Source of the DNA: Vicia villosa
Lineage: Eukaryota; Streptophyta; Magnoliopsida; Fabales; Fabaceae
Direction of reading: 5' to 3'
Length of the DNA stretch: 64,000 bases
NCBI RefSeq assembly: GCF_029867415.1
Contig: NC_081180.1
Span: forward strand, 25,320,808 to 25,384,807
Shown: positions 1-11,777 of the stretch, piece by piece
How positions within the stretch are numbered: position 1 is the stretch's first letter
Layout: every line of letters starts with the position of its first letter
The notes under the pieces: generated by a model
Told to the model about the DNA's origin: nothing
Databases searched by the model: none
Seen by the model: only the letters and a program-made list of their open reading frames with translations
Translations under genes and position numbers: made by a program

Positions 1-1772
1 TGTGATTTGATTCGAATCATAAGAAGAACTTGGCTCGAATCATAGCTCTCCATGATTGCTAGAATTAGGCTCTTCCTAATTTGATTTAAATCATAAATTA
101 AATTTAACTCGAATCACAATGCATTATGTTTTTTAAAGATACACGATTTCTACTTGACTTGAATCATAACTTCAAAAATTCAACTTTTTACCTTAGATTT
201 AAATAGTTGTTTTTTATCCAAAGAAGTGTATTGAGACTTGAGTAATGAAGAAGTAACTCTAATTATGATTCTTTTTCATGATGAAAGCTCTTGTGAAACC
301 CTAAGACAAAGAAATGTTAATTTGTTTTTCTTCTCTAGTGTGTCTATTCCTAACACCTTATTTATTTCTCTTATTTCAAGAACAACTTCTTAAGTGTTAA
401 TCCATGTTAGATTATATCTTCTTTTTGAAATATCGTGTGTATGTAATTTGTTGTTTGAGAGAAACCAGAGAAAGAAAGTTGATCAATCTTATAATGATTC
501 AAGCTTGATCAACCTCGAGATAACCATCAAGATCCAAGACCAATTTTATCCAGAAACTTGAGAGAACCTTTGTGTGTATTTTTCATTCACCTATATCTAA
601 TTCCTTGTGATTTATTTTGAATTAGATAGAGAGAGAGAGTGTGTGTGTGTAATTCTTTTGACATTGTTCACCATCTTCAACCATAGTCCTTATCCATTAT
701 TGTGGACTTCATCTCTAAAGATTGAGAGTTTGAGAAAGACTAGTGGTACATTAGGGTATCTAATGTTCTTGTGTGAAGTTTGTTGTTTGTAACAGGTGCA
801 GAGATCATTTCTTGAATGCGGTTTGGACTATATATTATTCATCAAGAGGAGAGTTTCACTATAATCCATTGAAGACTTTGGCGAGGTCTAATACAGACTG
901 TTCGTAAAACGAAGTTGGGAGTTGTCTAACTCTGGTGAGGTTGTGTAAAGATTTTTCAAAGTTAAGAGTTTTCCAATGGAACACTTAGCTAATGGCAATC
1001 GTTCAGACGAGAAATTGGTGGTATCAAGGTGGATCGCCATATGTGAAGATTTATAATGGGTTATTGTGGATATCAAGGTTATTGGATCAAGATCATTGAG
1101 GATCTTGTGTTTGTTAGGAGTTCGAGTGTCTGCATCAGTAGAGGAAATTATCATGTGATATTTTGTTGTAATCAAAATGCTTGTATCAAACTTATCAAAT
1201 AGTGGAAGATCGTGATTATTTCTTAATAGTATTAACACCATTGAAGAGAGGAGTAGGAAAAGCAATGACAAACATCGAACCACTATATATCTCTATGTAT
1301 CTTTTCATTCTTCCCTTATCTCCATTAATTTTCTGCATTTATTACTATAGCTATAGCATTATTACATTATTTGTATGTTATTTAGGTTTAATCTTGCTTA
1401 TAGCGATTTAATGTGTAACCTTAGGTCTGTGATGCATCAAACATATTTAATCATCACGAATCCAATTATGTCTTGAATGAATTTCTACTCAAAGAGTTTT
1501 TAAATCGCTTTGTTCAAAGTGGCTTTGGTTATCTTATAATTGATTTGCATTAGAAAGAATCATGCGTTTAGTGATGTCTTGTAATGATTGTGTTGTTTTA
1601 ATTCATTGAGATGCTTTTAAGCTCTCTTAATATTGTGTTTTCCTTCCGTATATTTTAAAATGTCTGATTTTGTTTTATACGACCTAAAATATTTTTGAAA
1701 TTGTCTACTTAGGGATAGGTCTACTCACCTCCCCCTTTCTAGACCTGTTTGCGTCCATATTCTCATCCAACA
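1..1772 (+). mobile_element. SIRE-type Copia LTR, 3' part (5' end outside window)
   Basis: No intact gene is present. The stretch ends in a C-rich block (ACCTCCCCCTTTC near 1729-1741) and a terminal CCAACA at 1767-1772. This resembles the 3' end of SIRE-type Copia LTRs known from legumes. The next bases (about 1780-1800) look like a decayed GGTATCAGAGCAGG primer-binding site, reading CATAGCAGGG. The start of the LTR lies before the window, so no target duplication can be tested. The short open frames here carry no recognisable domain. Family assignment is from remembered LTR end structure, so moderate. Confidence 0.45.
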
Positions 1773-2905
1773 ATTTTTTTCATAGCAGGGCTATTGATCA
1801 AAGTCTTACGACTCCAAAAGTTAAGGATATTATTCATTTTCAATCCTGAACGAGTTTTTTTATTTTTTTGGAAGCTTATACAATTCAATGAATTCCATTA
1901 ACATTACATTGATTTACTAATGTATGATCATTCATTGGATGCATTGCTTAGATTAACTTAAAGTAAAACCTTACTAGTATATTCATTAATCATCAATAGT
2001 ATTTAAGATATTCTCCAAGTTTTGATTCATCCAAAATTAAACTGACAAAAGTTTGAGGCATGTGTAGTGTAACCGGAAACCTGACACTATGTCTTGAAGT
2101 TTTTTTTTATTAATCCTACTTAAAGATGTACATGTAATCATAAGTCAACATGAAGTTTTTGCGAGATTAAATAAAGAAGTGAAAAAGCATCTTTTAGTGA
2201 CCTACTCATCTAAGGTTATCGTAAAAAGATAATGAGGTCAACTTGTGACATTTGGCTATGTTCTTTGAGTTCTCAATAATTACCAAAGATTCAAGGGTAA
2301 AAATGTGTTTCTTAAAGTGCTAAAAATTATCAAAGAGTTGAATCAGTTGTTCGAGATTGCAAAGATATGCAATCAAAGTTAGTCAGAACATCCATGGTAC
2401 AAGTTCATCTGAAGCCTTATAAAAGAGAGCCTGATAGTGATTTTTAGACATGCAAGAAGAGTTGTGTCCAATCCGTTTATGATTGATCTTATTCCAGCTT
2501 ATGTTATTCTTATTGTTGATTACTAATCGTTTTCGTGTGCAAGCAAGTTAAGTCTAGATCATCTAAATGGTATGATTGTTTCAACTCTTCTTTGTTCCTT
2601 TTGTTGTATACATGTTTGTAATTATTTTTTTGCCTAAGTGTATTGTTTGTTTGAAATATGTGTATGTGTTATATTTGTGCATTACATATTTTATCCATTC
2701 AATTATCTCATGCACCGACCTAATTTTATTTCGTCTGTTCATGGTATTTATATTTGCATTACTCATTCATTCATTCATTCATCCATCATTACTTAGTTCT
2801 TGCATTGAAATTAATTTTGGCGTTTGGATCAAAGTTATTTTCCATTCTAGTGATAATTTTAAAAAAATCATTTAATTAAAGTCATTTTTCATTTATAAAA
2901 AATTT
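1773..2905. other. Unassigned AT-rich stretch, probably decayed retroelement interior
   Basis: No open frame with a recognisable domain. The position, directly after an LTR-like end and primer-site remnant, suggests the decayed interior of a Copia element, but I cannot identify any gag or pol motif. Confidence 0.3.
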
Positions 2906-2909
2906 TAAA

Positions 2910-3100
2910 ATTTGATTCATGATTTGAATCACCAGTATAACATGATTTGAGTCACAAAGTTTGAAAACTTTGCGATTTGGCACTGTAAAAATTTTATTTG
3001 AGTTGCATGTATAACGTGATTCGAATCACATCTCATTATTTTGAAAATTTTCAAACCATGATTTGAATCACACTTATAACATGATTTGAATCATGAAATC
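2910..3100. repeat. Cluster of TGATTYGAATCA palindromes
   Basis: The 12-bp palindrome TGATTCGAATCA or its T variant occurs at 2920-2931, 3017-3028, 3059-3070 and 3082-3093, with looser copies between. The same motif is at 8-19, with half-sites near 34, 109 and 160. Spacing is irregular (about 23-97 bp), so this is not a simple tandem array. Function unknown; it may be part of an LTR or leader of a retroelement. Confidence 0.6.
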
Positions 3101-3199
3101 AATGGTCATGTGTATTTGAACCGTTTTTTAATTTCTTTTCATCTTCCACTCATTTCTTTTCATTTCAAATCACTTTCATAATTTCCTATCTTTCTTTAA

Positions 3200-3706
3200 T
3201 AGCCAAACTTTTCAAACACAACAATGAAGAAAGAAAACCTAGAAGATGGTGAGGATTCCTTTCTAGCCTTCATTCAATATACACTCATAGTAAAGTAATA
3301 TCCCCCCTTACATGAATTTCTAGCAATTATTCAATCCCTAGCTATGGAGTTTTTCTCTCCCAAATCTTGTTCTTCCTATTTGTGTCACTAGCCTCATTTT
3401 CTCCAAACTCCAAAAGTTCCTACGTACCAGTAGAATGACTCATCTCTCTATTCCTATTTATTTTGCCCTGATATTGTTAATTTCCTCTTTGCCCTAATAA
3501 TCCTTAATTCAGTCTCACTATCTCAGTTTTCTTATGTTTTCTATTATTTTATTATTATTCTATTAATTAATTCAAATAAAATTATAATAAATTTCAATAG
3601 ATCACATAACACATACTATAACTAAAATAAAAAATTAAATCACCTATTTAATTAATAAAAATAATTTTAACTCGATTAAAATAGAAATACGAGAAATGAG
3701 GTGTTA
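3200..3706 (-). mobile_element. Ty3/gypsy (Tekay-like) 3' LTR, partial
   Basis: On the minus strand this directly follows the end of the chromodomain-type pol frame. It starts with TAACACCTCATTTC, close to the usual TGTAACACC start of Tekay-lineage LTRs. The body contains a GAGAGAAAAACTCC-type block typical of such LTRs. The low-coordinate end is not defined and may run into the palindrome-rich repeat. Assigned mainly from its position relative to pol. Confidence 0.5.
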
Positions 3707-6700
3707 GAATTCTCTGCCACTTACAGAATTTTCTCCCTCGAAAGTTACCTGGAGGAAACATAGTTGGGTACGACTCCCTCGTATGGCTATCAAACTCTCA
3801 CGTCATGCTTCCACCAGCAGGTCCTCCCCACACCATCTTCCCCAACACAATATCTTTTCCTTTCAAGTATTTCACTTCCCAATCCTCCACTCTCAAGGGA
3901 GATGCCTCAAAAATCAAGTTTTCTCTAACTTGCACATCGTCCACGTGAATCATATGAGACAGATCAGGAATGTGTTTCAGTAATTAAGATACGTAAAAGA
4001 TATCGTGAAGATTCGAAAGAAATAGTGATAAGACAACTTTGTAGGCCACTACTCCTACTCTCTGCAAAATCTAATAAGGACAAATGAAACGAGGCACAAG
4101 ATTTCACGACTTCAATGCTCGACGAACACCCGTTACCGCAGTAACATTCAAAAACACATGATCCCCCTCTTGGAACTCAAGTGCGTTTCTTCGCTTGTCA
4201 TGGTAACCCTTTTGTCTGCTATGTGAAGCTCTCATATTCTCTTGAATCATCTTAATCTTCTCAGTAGTATGTTGGATAATATAAGGTCCAAGCCTAACAC
4301 TCTCACCAGATTCGTACCAACACAAATGAGTCGTACACCTCCTTCCATACTGCCATTCTAATACTAGAATAAAAATTTTTGTTGTAGGTGAACCCAATCA
4401 ATGACAAGTAGATATCTTAATTACCTCCTTGTTATAGAACACAAGCTCTCAACAAGTCTTCCAAGTATTGGATAGTCCTCTCTGTCTGACCGTTTATCTG
4501 CAGACGATATAAATCAAACTCAACCTCAACATAGTTCCCAAAGCTTCCTGCAAACTGTGTCAAAACCTCGATGTGAACCTCAAATCTTTATTTGATACAA
4601 TGCTCAAAGGAATACCATGCAGCTTCACAATCTCACTGATGTAACCCTCTACTAGCTTCGGCAATGGATAACTGATCTTTATTAGAATGAAATGAGTCAA
4701 TTTAGTCAGTCTATCAACAATAACCCATATAGAACTGATTCCTTTCGTTGTCTTTGACACACCTATCAAAAAGTCCATACAAATGATGTCCCATTTCCAC
4801 TCGAAAATACTCAATAGTTTCATCAATCCCGACGCCTTTTGATGCTCGATATTCGACTTCTAACAAGTCAAGCAAGCATAAACAAAATCAGCCACCTCCT
4901 TCTTTATTTTTGGCCACCAAAACATCTTCTTAAGATCCTGATACATCTTTGTAGCACCTAGATGAATACTCAATCCACTTTTATGTCCTTCTTCAAGAAT
5001 CTTCTTCTTAAACTTTGACAAATCTGGTACACAAACTATATCTTTGTACCTCATAATACTATTTTCATCCAATCTAAAATCCTCCTATTTACCTTGATTG
5101 ATCAACACTAGCTGGTCAATCAATCCCAAATTACGACCCTTTCTAATCTCGTCCAGAATACTGTTAGACAAATTCAATATACCCAACATAATACTCAACG
5201 GAGTCACTTTGCATACCAAACTCAGATCTCGGAACTGCTAAATCAAAGTCATCTCTCTAACCATCAATGTCGACATATGCAAGGACTCTCTACTCAAAGC
5301 ATTTGCCGCCAAATTGGATTTACCCAGATGGTAACTCAACTCGAAGTCATAGTCTTTCAAGAACTCAAACCACCATCTTTGCCTCATGTTCTTCTCTTTA
5401 TGATTGAGCAAGTATTCAAACTCTTATGGTTGTTGAACACTTCGAACCTCGCACCATATACATAGTGCCTGCAAATCTTAAGCACAAACAAAACAACTGC
5501 CAACCCTAAGTCACAGGTAGGATAATTCCTTTCATGAACCTTAATTATCTTAAAGCATAAGATACCACATTATTATTCTCCATAAGCATGCCACCCAATC
5601 CCATCTTTGAAGCATCACAATATACCACAAAAGATTCACTAGCATCTGGTAGAACCAAAACTTGAACAGACGTCAACCTCTTCTTCAACTCTTGAAAGCT
5701 CTCTACACACTAAACACTCCACATAAATGCTTGACCTTTTTGAGTCAATTGAGTCAACTACAAAGCTAACCTAGAAAATCCTTCTATAAACATGCGATAG
5801 TAACCAGATCTCAGTGACAGACTTAGAAGTCTCCCACTGCAACACTGTATCCACCTTTGACGGATCGACTGATATACCGCCACTAGAAATCACATGGCCA
5901 AGAAAACTTACCTCCTTCAACCAGAACTCACACTTGGATAGCTTGACATACAACTTCTTCTTTTGCAAATTCTGTAACACAACTCTCAAGTGTTATGTAT
6001 GATCTTCATCTGATTTAGAATAAAGAATATCATCTATGAATAACACAGCAAACTAATCCAAGTAGGGATGGAAGATCCTATTCATGTATTCCACAAACAT
6101 ACCAGGCGCATTAGACACACCGAACATCATCATTGAATATTCATAGTGACCATATCGGGTTCTAAAAGCAATCTTTGGACTATCTCTAGCCTTCACTCGA
6201 ATATGATGATAACTTGATCTCAAATCAATCTTACCGAACACACAAGCACCCACTAACTTATCCACAAGATCGTCAATTCTCGGAAGATGATACTTGTTCT
6301 TGATAGTTACCTTACTCGATTATCGATAATCAACATACAACCTCATGCTACCATCTTTCTTCTACACCGACAACACTGGCGCCCCCCGCGACAAAACACT
6401 AGGTCGAAAAACTTCTTTTCAAGCAGGTCTTCCAACTATTTCTTCAACTCGCCCAACTCTAATGCTGACATATGGTAGGGACCCATCGACATATGTGAAT
6501 TCAACTTCACACTCCAGAGGAAAGTCACAGAAATCTTTAGGAAACATATCAAAAAATTCACACACCACTGACATATCTCTAGCAGCCACATCGCTCTCCA
6601 CTCTAAAAGAAGCGAACATCACAAATACCTGATCTTTCTCCATCAAAGACATTTCAACTTGGCTGGCAGTCAAGAAAATTCTCGTCTGTTTTGTATTAAA

Positions 6701-6712
6701 AAAGTCTTTAAC
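3707..6712 (-). pseudogene. Ty3/gypsy chromovirus pol remnant (RT, RNase H, integrase, chromodomain)
   Basis: Minus-strand pol of a Ty3/gypsy retrotransposon, broken by many stops and frameshifts. In transcription order: the protease-RT linker (6673-6419, with a FFDMFPKDF-like stretch); RT in pieces (6265-6053 with [14 protein letters not shown] and SNAPGMF; FIDDIL around 6025, just after an in-frame stop; 5989-5771 with KCEFWLKEVSFLGHVIS); poorly conserved RNase H (about 5700-5100); the integrase zinc-binding module (5072-4860, H-H-C-C with FWWPKIKKEV); the integrase core (4826-4560, VIVDRLTKLTHF); and the integrase C-terminus plus a chromodomain-like tail (4397-3712), where RPALKS-type and GNFRGRKF motifs are readable across stops. 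Gag and protease are absent. Lineage is probably Tekay-like. It cannot be functional. Confidence 0.9.
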
Positions 6713-6829
6713 TCTCCACTCTAAAAGAAGTGAACATCACAAATACCTGATCTTTCTCCATCAAAAACATCTCAACTTGACCGACAGTGAAGAAAATTCT
6801 CGTCTGTTTTGTATTAAAAAAAAAACTTT
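6594..6829. repeat. 118-bp tandem duplication at the truncated 5' edge of the gypsy remnant
   Basis: The block 6594-6711 is repeated at 6712-6829 with a few substitutions. Both copies include CTCTCCACTCTAAAAGAAG, the CTGATCTTTCTCC stretch and TTCTCGTCTGTTTTG. The duplication sits where homology to gypsy pol stops, so it probably arose when the element was broken. Confidence 0.85.
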
Positions 6830-7041
6830 AACCTTTAACAAATTTGTAGTATAAGGAGTAAAATTCATTTCTCTGGAAGGGTTTTGATATGTTATGTACC
6901 TTTAACAAACTCATATGCTGCTACTCCAGATAATTTGTTTTTTGTTTTGGGCTGAGTGCAAAGTGTATTGACAAAAACAACTCTTTTACTGATGCATTCT
7001 CAGAAAAATGAGCTAGCTATTGCATCATGCAAATCCTTAAG

Positions 7042-7197
7042 TTTTTTTTTATATGTGGTATCCAACCAGTCAGATCGACTAATCCACATAGAGGACTTTC
7101 ATCCTAGTCCCGGGCACCATCGAACTCGAGACTCCAAAAGGAGCAAATCCTTGAGACCTGAGCTCCCTTCCGCTGGACCAACCCTCTCAGGTTCAGA
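7042..7197 (-). mobile_element. tRNA-derived SINE
   Basis: Read on the minus strand, this begins with a Pol III box A match (TGGTCCAGCGG), continues to a box B-like GAGTTCGATGGTGCC and ends in an A-run (the T-run at 7042-7050 on plus). An 8-bp near-perfect direct repeat flanks it: TCCTTAAG at 7034-7041 and CCCTTAAG at 7198-7205. The length of about 156 bp fits plant SINEs. It lies about 800 bp downstream of the EFL1 stop codon. Confidence 0.7.
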
Positions 7198-7205
7198 CCC
7201 TTAAG

Positions 7206-7997
7206 ATTTAATACCCAGATAAGAATACAGAAATGTAAGAGCCATCTAGTGCATGTCGTGTGATCATCCGTGATATGCATTCCACCACTCAGCCAACAAA
7301 AAGTAACAAATGATATAAGTTTTTCTGTTATATATTTGTCATGATGGTACTTATTTTTGAATATACTTAGCACAATGGCTCCAATTTTTCTGTTTGCTTA
7401 AAATAAAGGTTTCGTCAAACGTCATAGGTAATGAAAAAAGAATTAAATTAAGTTCAGAGTAACAGTCACTGCTCATCATGTTTAAAGGGCTCTACAAACT
7501 AACCTCACACAAGAAGTAACTCCTCTGAACCAAGCTTCTTAAGGATATCTTTAAACACTAACAACAGTAATTAACTTCTTTCCCAATACCAACACAAAAA
7601 ACAAAAAATTGACTCCATGAATGACTGCTCCAGTAAAAAAAAAATGAACAAACTATTTTGGGAAGTTAATTTCAAAATACTGTCTCTATATTCAAATCAC
7701 ACTACTTGAACTTATAGTGGTGTTACAATAAGCACTAACCTAAGATGTTATACATTTTAAAAATAATAACAATCAATCTAGATTTATCTGGATGTTTAAG
7801 TAATTCGGGATAATCATCACAAACTTGATTCTTTCTATGTGTCAAAACTTCATTGATAATTTGATAATAAATAAAATAAATTCAAGCTGATTTTCTTTTT
7901 CCCCTAATGATACTGTGTATGGAGTATATAAGTTACATTCCAAAATTACATGTTCGCTCGCACTCCCGGTTAACGACCAATACAGTAATTTAGAATA
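7206..7997. other. EFL1 3' flank; no gene seen
   Basis: Downstream region of the EFL1-like gene. It is AT-rich with no coding frame that I can support. The EFL1 3' UTR and polyadenylation site must lie here, but I see no single convincing site. Confidence 0.5.
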
Positions 7998-10900
7998 TCA
8001 AACTTTACGGGCGAGTGTCCTCTGCTTTGTTCCATGTTGTACTACCTTTTCCTCCACAGGAAGGCCCTTGCGCCGTCTGACCGTGTCAATCAACTTTCTT
8101 GCTGTATTTGGAAGAACGCTGGAACCATCTCCAAACTCTTCGATTTCCTCTTCTGTTTTAGGTACAAAGAAAGGATCCTCGAGTAGTGCTTCCCAATGGC
8201 TAAGGACAAGAAGTGCACTCGCAGCGCCAGAAGTTTTGCTTCTGAGCTCATCAGTAAAGCCAAAGCTCTCAGAAACAGGAATATATGCATGCACAGTGAA
8301 GAAAGGGGAACCTTCCTGCATCTCTTCTTTCAAAATTCGAGCCCGTCTTCGGGAAAGCACACCATACATGGGACCCAAATATTCAGTAGGAGTATTCAAT
8401 TCACAAAAGTACATTGCTTCCACAAGCCTTGGCTTATTCTTTAGCACAGCTGTCCTACAAGCATCTTTGACAGTTGCAATAACCTGTCCTGCAAAGATGC
8501 CATACTGGTCGGATTGTTGGTGTGTTTCGGATTCATCATGGTGCCCTGTAGATGAAGATATCCGTGCCTCAATGACAAATGCCAAACCCCACATAGGTTC
8601 GTCACATAACGGCCCAGCAGAAGTTGCTAGTTGGAACCCGGTTATAACATTACTCTCAAGACGCTCAGCATCCATATACAACACTTGGCTCTCATTTGAA
8701 GATGTCTCTGAAACCGAGTTACTGTTACCAGAATCAGCCACAAAACCCAACCTTTCGGATAGTTGAGAAGAACCGCGTATTAGAACATAGCTATCAGTAC
8801 TTTCTGCTTTAATATCAGGAGTAAAGAGAACGTTAGTGCCAGTGTAACTCGGTCCAAGTGCCCATATCCTCCTCAAAAGCTTTAACCACTTCAATCTGCA
8901 TTTCTCGGCATGCTCTTCATCATTCTCAATCCTACTCAAAATGTCACTCTCAATTGCTTCCATCATACGCTTTTTAATCACTTCCGCTGGATTCTCATTT
9001 TCGAGAATATTTGTTCTCTGAGTTTCCAAACTTTTAACCGTCTGCCCTGACTTTATTCCAAGGATATCTCCTAGTAAATCAGCGCTTTCATCAAGCACCT
9101 TTGTGAGAGAAGGTAGAAGTTTCATCACCTGCACGCGTACAACACATCTTCCATTGGGTGTCGTTTTCTCAACATAATCTAAGTTCTTGCTGAGAACTTT
9201 CAAATTTTCCAGCATGTTGGATACCTCCCCTTCAATTGTCTCTTTGTAGGACACAAGAGGCGGAGAGACTTCCAAGCTTACTTTTGCAAACCTATCCTTC
9301 AAATCCTTTATGCATCTCTCCAAATGAACTTCACCAGCCGCGGCAAGCACATGCTCTCCTCTAGCAGAAACCGTGACCTCAACAAACGGATCTGCTCGAT
9401 TCAAAAGCCTCAAGCCTTTGAGCAGTGCACCCATATCTGCAGGGTCAGATGGCTCAATTGCAACCCTCAAAATCGGGGCAACTTGAAACGCCATACTTGA
9501 AAAAGGCCAACAGTTCCTAGTAGAAGAAAGTGTAGCACTTTTCAAAATATACTGGCCAAGTCCTCGGATCGCAACAACATCTCCTGCTTTTGCAGATTTG
9601 ACCACTTTCAATCCTTGGCCCATCATCAGATAAATGGATTTCAATTCAGCCTCTTGTATATGTTTTTGCATTGACTCCCCTTTCAAAGGATCATACAATG
9701 CTGAAATCACAAAAACTCTCTGCCCAACAGACAAAACACCACTAAATATCCTAGCAAATGCTAAAAAACACTCATCAGAATCACCCTCACCTTCCTCACC
9801 ATAACTCCCCACAAACTCCCCCACTTGAGGAGGAGGAAGCATTTTAATAGGAAGAGCAAACATTTTCGCCACAAAAGCAACACATGGAACCTCACCCCTC
9901 CAATCACACCCCTCCACCGACTTCCTCACAAGCTCGGCCTCCTCCACAACCCTCCTATCGATCTCATTATCAAAACCAACCTCGCGCTGCGGAATGAGTC
10001 GCGATATTCGAGAACCCTGTGCTGCCACAGGATCCGGCATACACTTCACCACCATAGACAGAATGGCATCCGAAAGAGGAAGCCAACGACTCATAACAGC
10101 TTGAAGCACAACTTTAGAATCTCTATTCTGCAATTCTCGCGCCGGAATCTGCAAATTAAAAGACTTAATAACCTTCTCAACCAACCCTTTATCCCCTCCA
10201 AGTGCTCCTTGATAAACCTGCCATAAAGGCTCCAACACAAACTGAACAAACATAGGCTTCGCCTTACCACCACCACCAATCCCTTTCTTCCCAACAATCA
10301 TCTTCGTCTTCGCATTAAAATATCTCGGACCCCACAAAGCCTTCTGCAAAGCACTCACACTAGCACCAAGCTTTGAAGCATATATCTCAGCAAACTCGTG
10401 AATCCCAAAACCCCAACCATCCAAAGCACAAGCAAACACAACATTCCCTTTCTGAGGCTGAAACACATCTTCCACATCATCATAATCCTCCATAACCTCA
10501 CCTCCAGCAGCCGTCCCGCCAGCAAGAAGAGAATCCACATCAGATAAATACTTCTGCGAATTATAAGCACTCACAATCCCATTAACCTCATGAACAATTT
10601 TCAAAAGACGCGTATACGCTTCAAAAGGAGTAAGCTTCAACTCAGTAATTAACCTATCAATCTTATTAAGAACAAGACAAGGCGAAAGCCGTTCGATCCA
10701 ACATTGACGAAGAACAGCATGAGTCTGAATATGAACACCTTCAACAGCATCAACCAAAAGAAGTGCACCATCAGAGAGCCTCGCAGCGGTGGACACTTCG
10801 CCGCAGAAATCGATGTGTCCAGGGGAATCGATCAGATTAACGGTGTGTTGATTGTAGTGAAGCGAAATAGAGGAACTCTTCATTGTTATGGCTCGACGCT

Positions 10901-11078
10901 GTTCTTCGTCGAGGAAATCCATGAACCGGACTTTACCTGCTACCTTGGGATGGACCATGCCACTGCCCGCCGTCGCGATAAGCTGGTCCGCCAGCGTTGT
11001 CTTGCCGTGGTCTACGTGTGCAAGGATGCATATGTTGCGGATTTGGTGCCGGTCGTTATCAAGAGTTCCTTCCTCCAT
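7998..11078 (-). CDS. EFL1: Elongation factor-like GTPase 1 (EFL1/Ria1 family)
   Basis: Intact intronless frame of 1026 residues, close to the roughly 1000-1100 usual for the family. EFL1 is a cytoplasmic EF-2/EF-G-like GTPase that acts with SBDS to evict eIF6 from late pre-60S subunits. The start is the ATG at 11078-11076 (AAAAAATGGAGG context); the frame stays open further upstream but has no earlier ATG. The G domain shows G1 AHVDHGKT (about residues 20-27), RRAITMK in switch I (about 62-67), G3 DSPGH (84-88) and G4 NKID (138-141). The G domain carries a long insertion (about 180-260), a feature that separates EFL1 from EF-2. EF-G domain II follows, then domain III-IV sequence (GEVHLERC), and near the C-terminus domain V with LNTPTEYLGPMYGVLSRRR. 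EF-2's diphthamide loop is not evident. EF-2 itself is the main alternative and is disfavoured by the insert and the C-terminus. It is the only undamaged host gene in the window. Confidence 0.96.
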   Translation of the reverse strand: MEEGTLDNDRHQIRNICILAHVDHGKTTLADQLIATAGSGMVHPKVAGKVRFMDFLDEEQRRAITMKSSSISLHYNQHTVNLIDSPGHIDFCGEVSTAARLSDGALLLVDAVEGVHIQTHAVLRQCWIERLSPCLVLNKIDRLITELKLTPFEAYTRLLKIVHEVNGIVSAYNSQKYLSDVDSLLAGGTAAGGEVMEDYDDVEDVFQPQKGNVVFACALDGWGFGIHEFAEIYASKLGASVSALQKALWGPRYFNAKTKMIVGKKGIGGGGKAKPMFVQFVLEPLWQVYQGALGGDKGLVEKVIKSFNLQIPARELQNRDSKVVLQAVMSRWLPLSDAILSMVVKCMPDPVAAQGSRISRLIPQREVGFDNEIDRRVVEEAELVRKSVEGCDWRGEVPCVAFVAKMFALPIKMLPPPQVGEFVGSYGEEGEGDSDECFLAFARIFSGVLSVGQRVFVISALYDPLKGESMQKHIQEAELKSIYLMMGQGLKVVKSAKAGDVVAIRGLGQYILKSATLSSTRNCWPFSSMAFQVAPILRVAIEPSDPADMGALLKGLRLLNRADPFVEVTVSARGEHVLAAAGEVHLERCIKDLKDRFAKVSLEVSPPLVSYKETIEGEVSNMLENLKVLSKNLDYVEKTTPNGRCVVRVQVMKLLPSLTKVLDESADLLGDILGIKSGQTVKSLETQRTNILENENPAEVIKKRMMEAIESDILSRIENDEEHAEKCRLKWLKLLRRIWALGPSYTGTNVLFTPDIKAESTDSYVLIRGSSQLSERLGFVADSGNSNSVSETSSNESQVLYMDAERLESNVITGFQLATSAGPLCDEPMWGLAFVIEARISSSTGHHDESETHQQSDQYGIFAGQVIATVKDACRTAVLKNKPRLVEAMYFCELNTPTEYLGPMYGVLSRRRARILKEEMQEGSPFFTVHAYIPVSESFGFTDELRSKTSGAASALLVLSHWEALLEDPFFVPKTEEEIEEFGDGSSVLPNTARKLIDTVRRRKGLPVEEKVVQHGTKQRTLARKV

Positions 11079-11300
11079 TTTTTTGGTTCTGTAATGTGAA
11101 CTGCTACAACGAAGGTTTCTGCAATTTCTATGAAAAACCCTAATTCCTCTTAGGTTGAAGAAGAAGGTCGGTTCTATACGGCGTCGTTTTCCAATATTCA
11201 AAATTAGTTTTTTTTAATAGAATATTAAATATTAATTATAACTGCGTTAACTTGCGCTCTAAGAATGTATATTAATAAAAAAATTGTTACATATATCTTC
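11079..11300 (-). promoter_or_regulatory. EFL1 5' leader and proximal promoter region (inferred)
   Basis: The region just upstream of the EFL1 ATG carries an AACCCTAATTCC-type motif (minus strand, around 11130-11145), similar to telobox (AAACCCTAA) elements common in promoters of plant ribosome-biogenesis genes. The transcription start is not determinable by eye. Confidence 0.35.
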
Positions 11301-11569
11301 TTAGAATCCAAAATTTGACTTGATTTTAGCAGCATAATCTATTTATTCTTTTCAAATAGAATTTGAATTGATTTTAGCATTATAGTTTACTTGCTAAAAG
11401 AATAATGTCATAAAATCATAAAAGTAAATTTAAATTGAAAGATATTTTACATTATCATAAAAGTAAATTTAAATTGATTTTAATTGAAAGATATTTTATA
11501 TTATCAGTTAATTATAATCATTAAATTTTAATATATATATTTGATTATTTTAATCATATTTAAAATATT

Positions 11570-11694
11570 ATCTATAAATAATTGTGATGGATTGATGGTG
11601 TAAAATTTTTTATATTGATAAGATATAGTAGTGAGATTAATTTCATTTAAATTATTTTAAATTTCATTAAAGCTAGTGATATAATAAAGATTTA

Positions 11695-11777
<83 letters not shown>

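Noticed and set aside
888..1411. Overlapping 131- and 76-codon frames
   Set aside because: Within an LTR-like region, no domain, and poor coding character.
7915..8766. 283-codon plus-strand frame
   Set aside because: Lies antisense to the EFL1 3' half, which has unmistakable family motifs; the plus frame shows none.
9825..11099. Several frames antisense to or shifted within EFL1
   Set aside because: Shadows of the EFL1 coding sequence.
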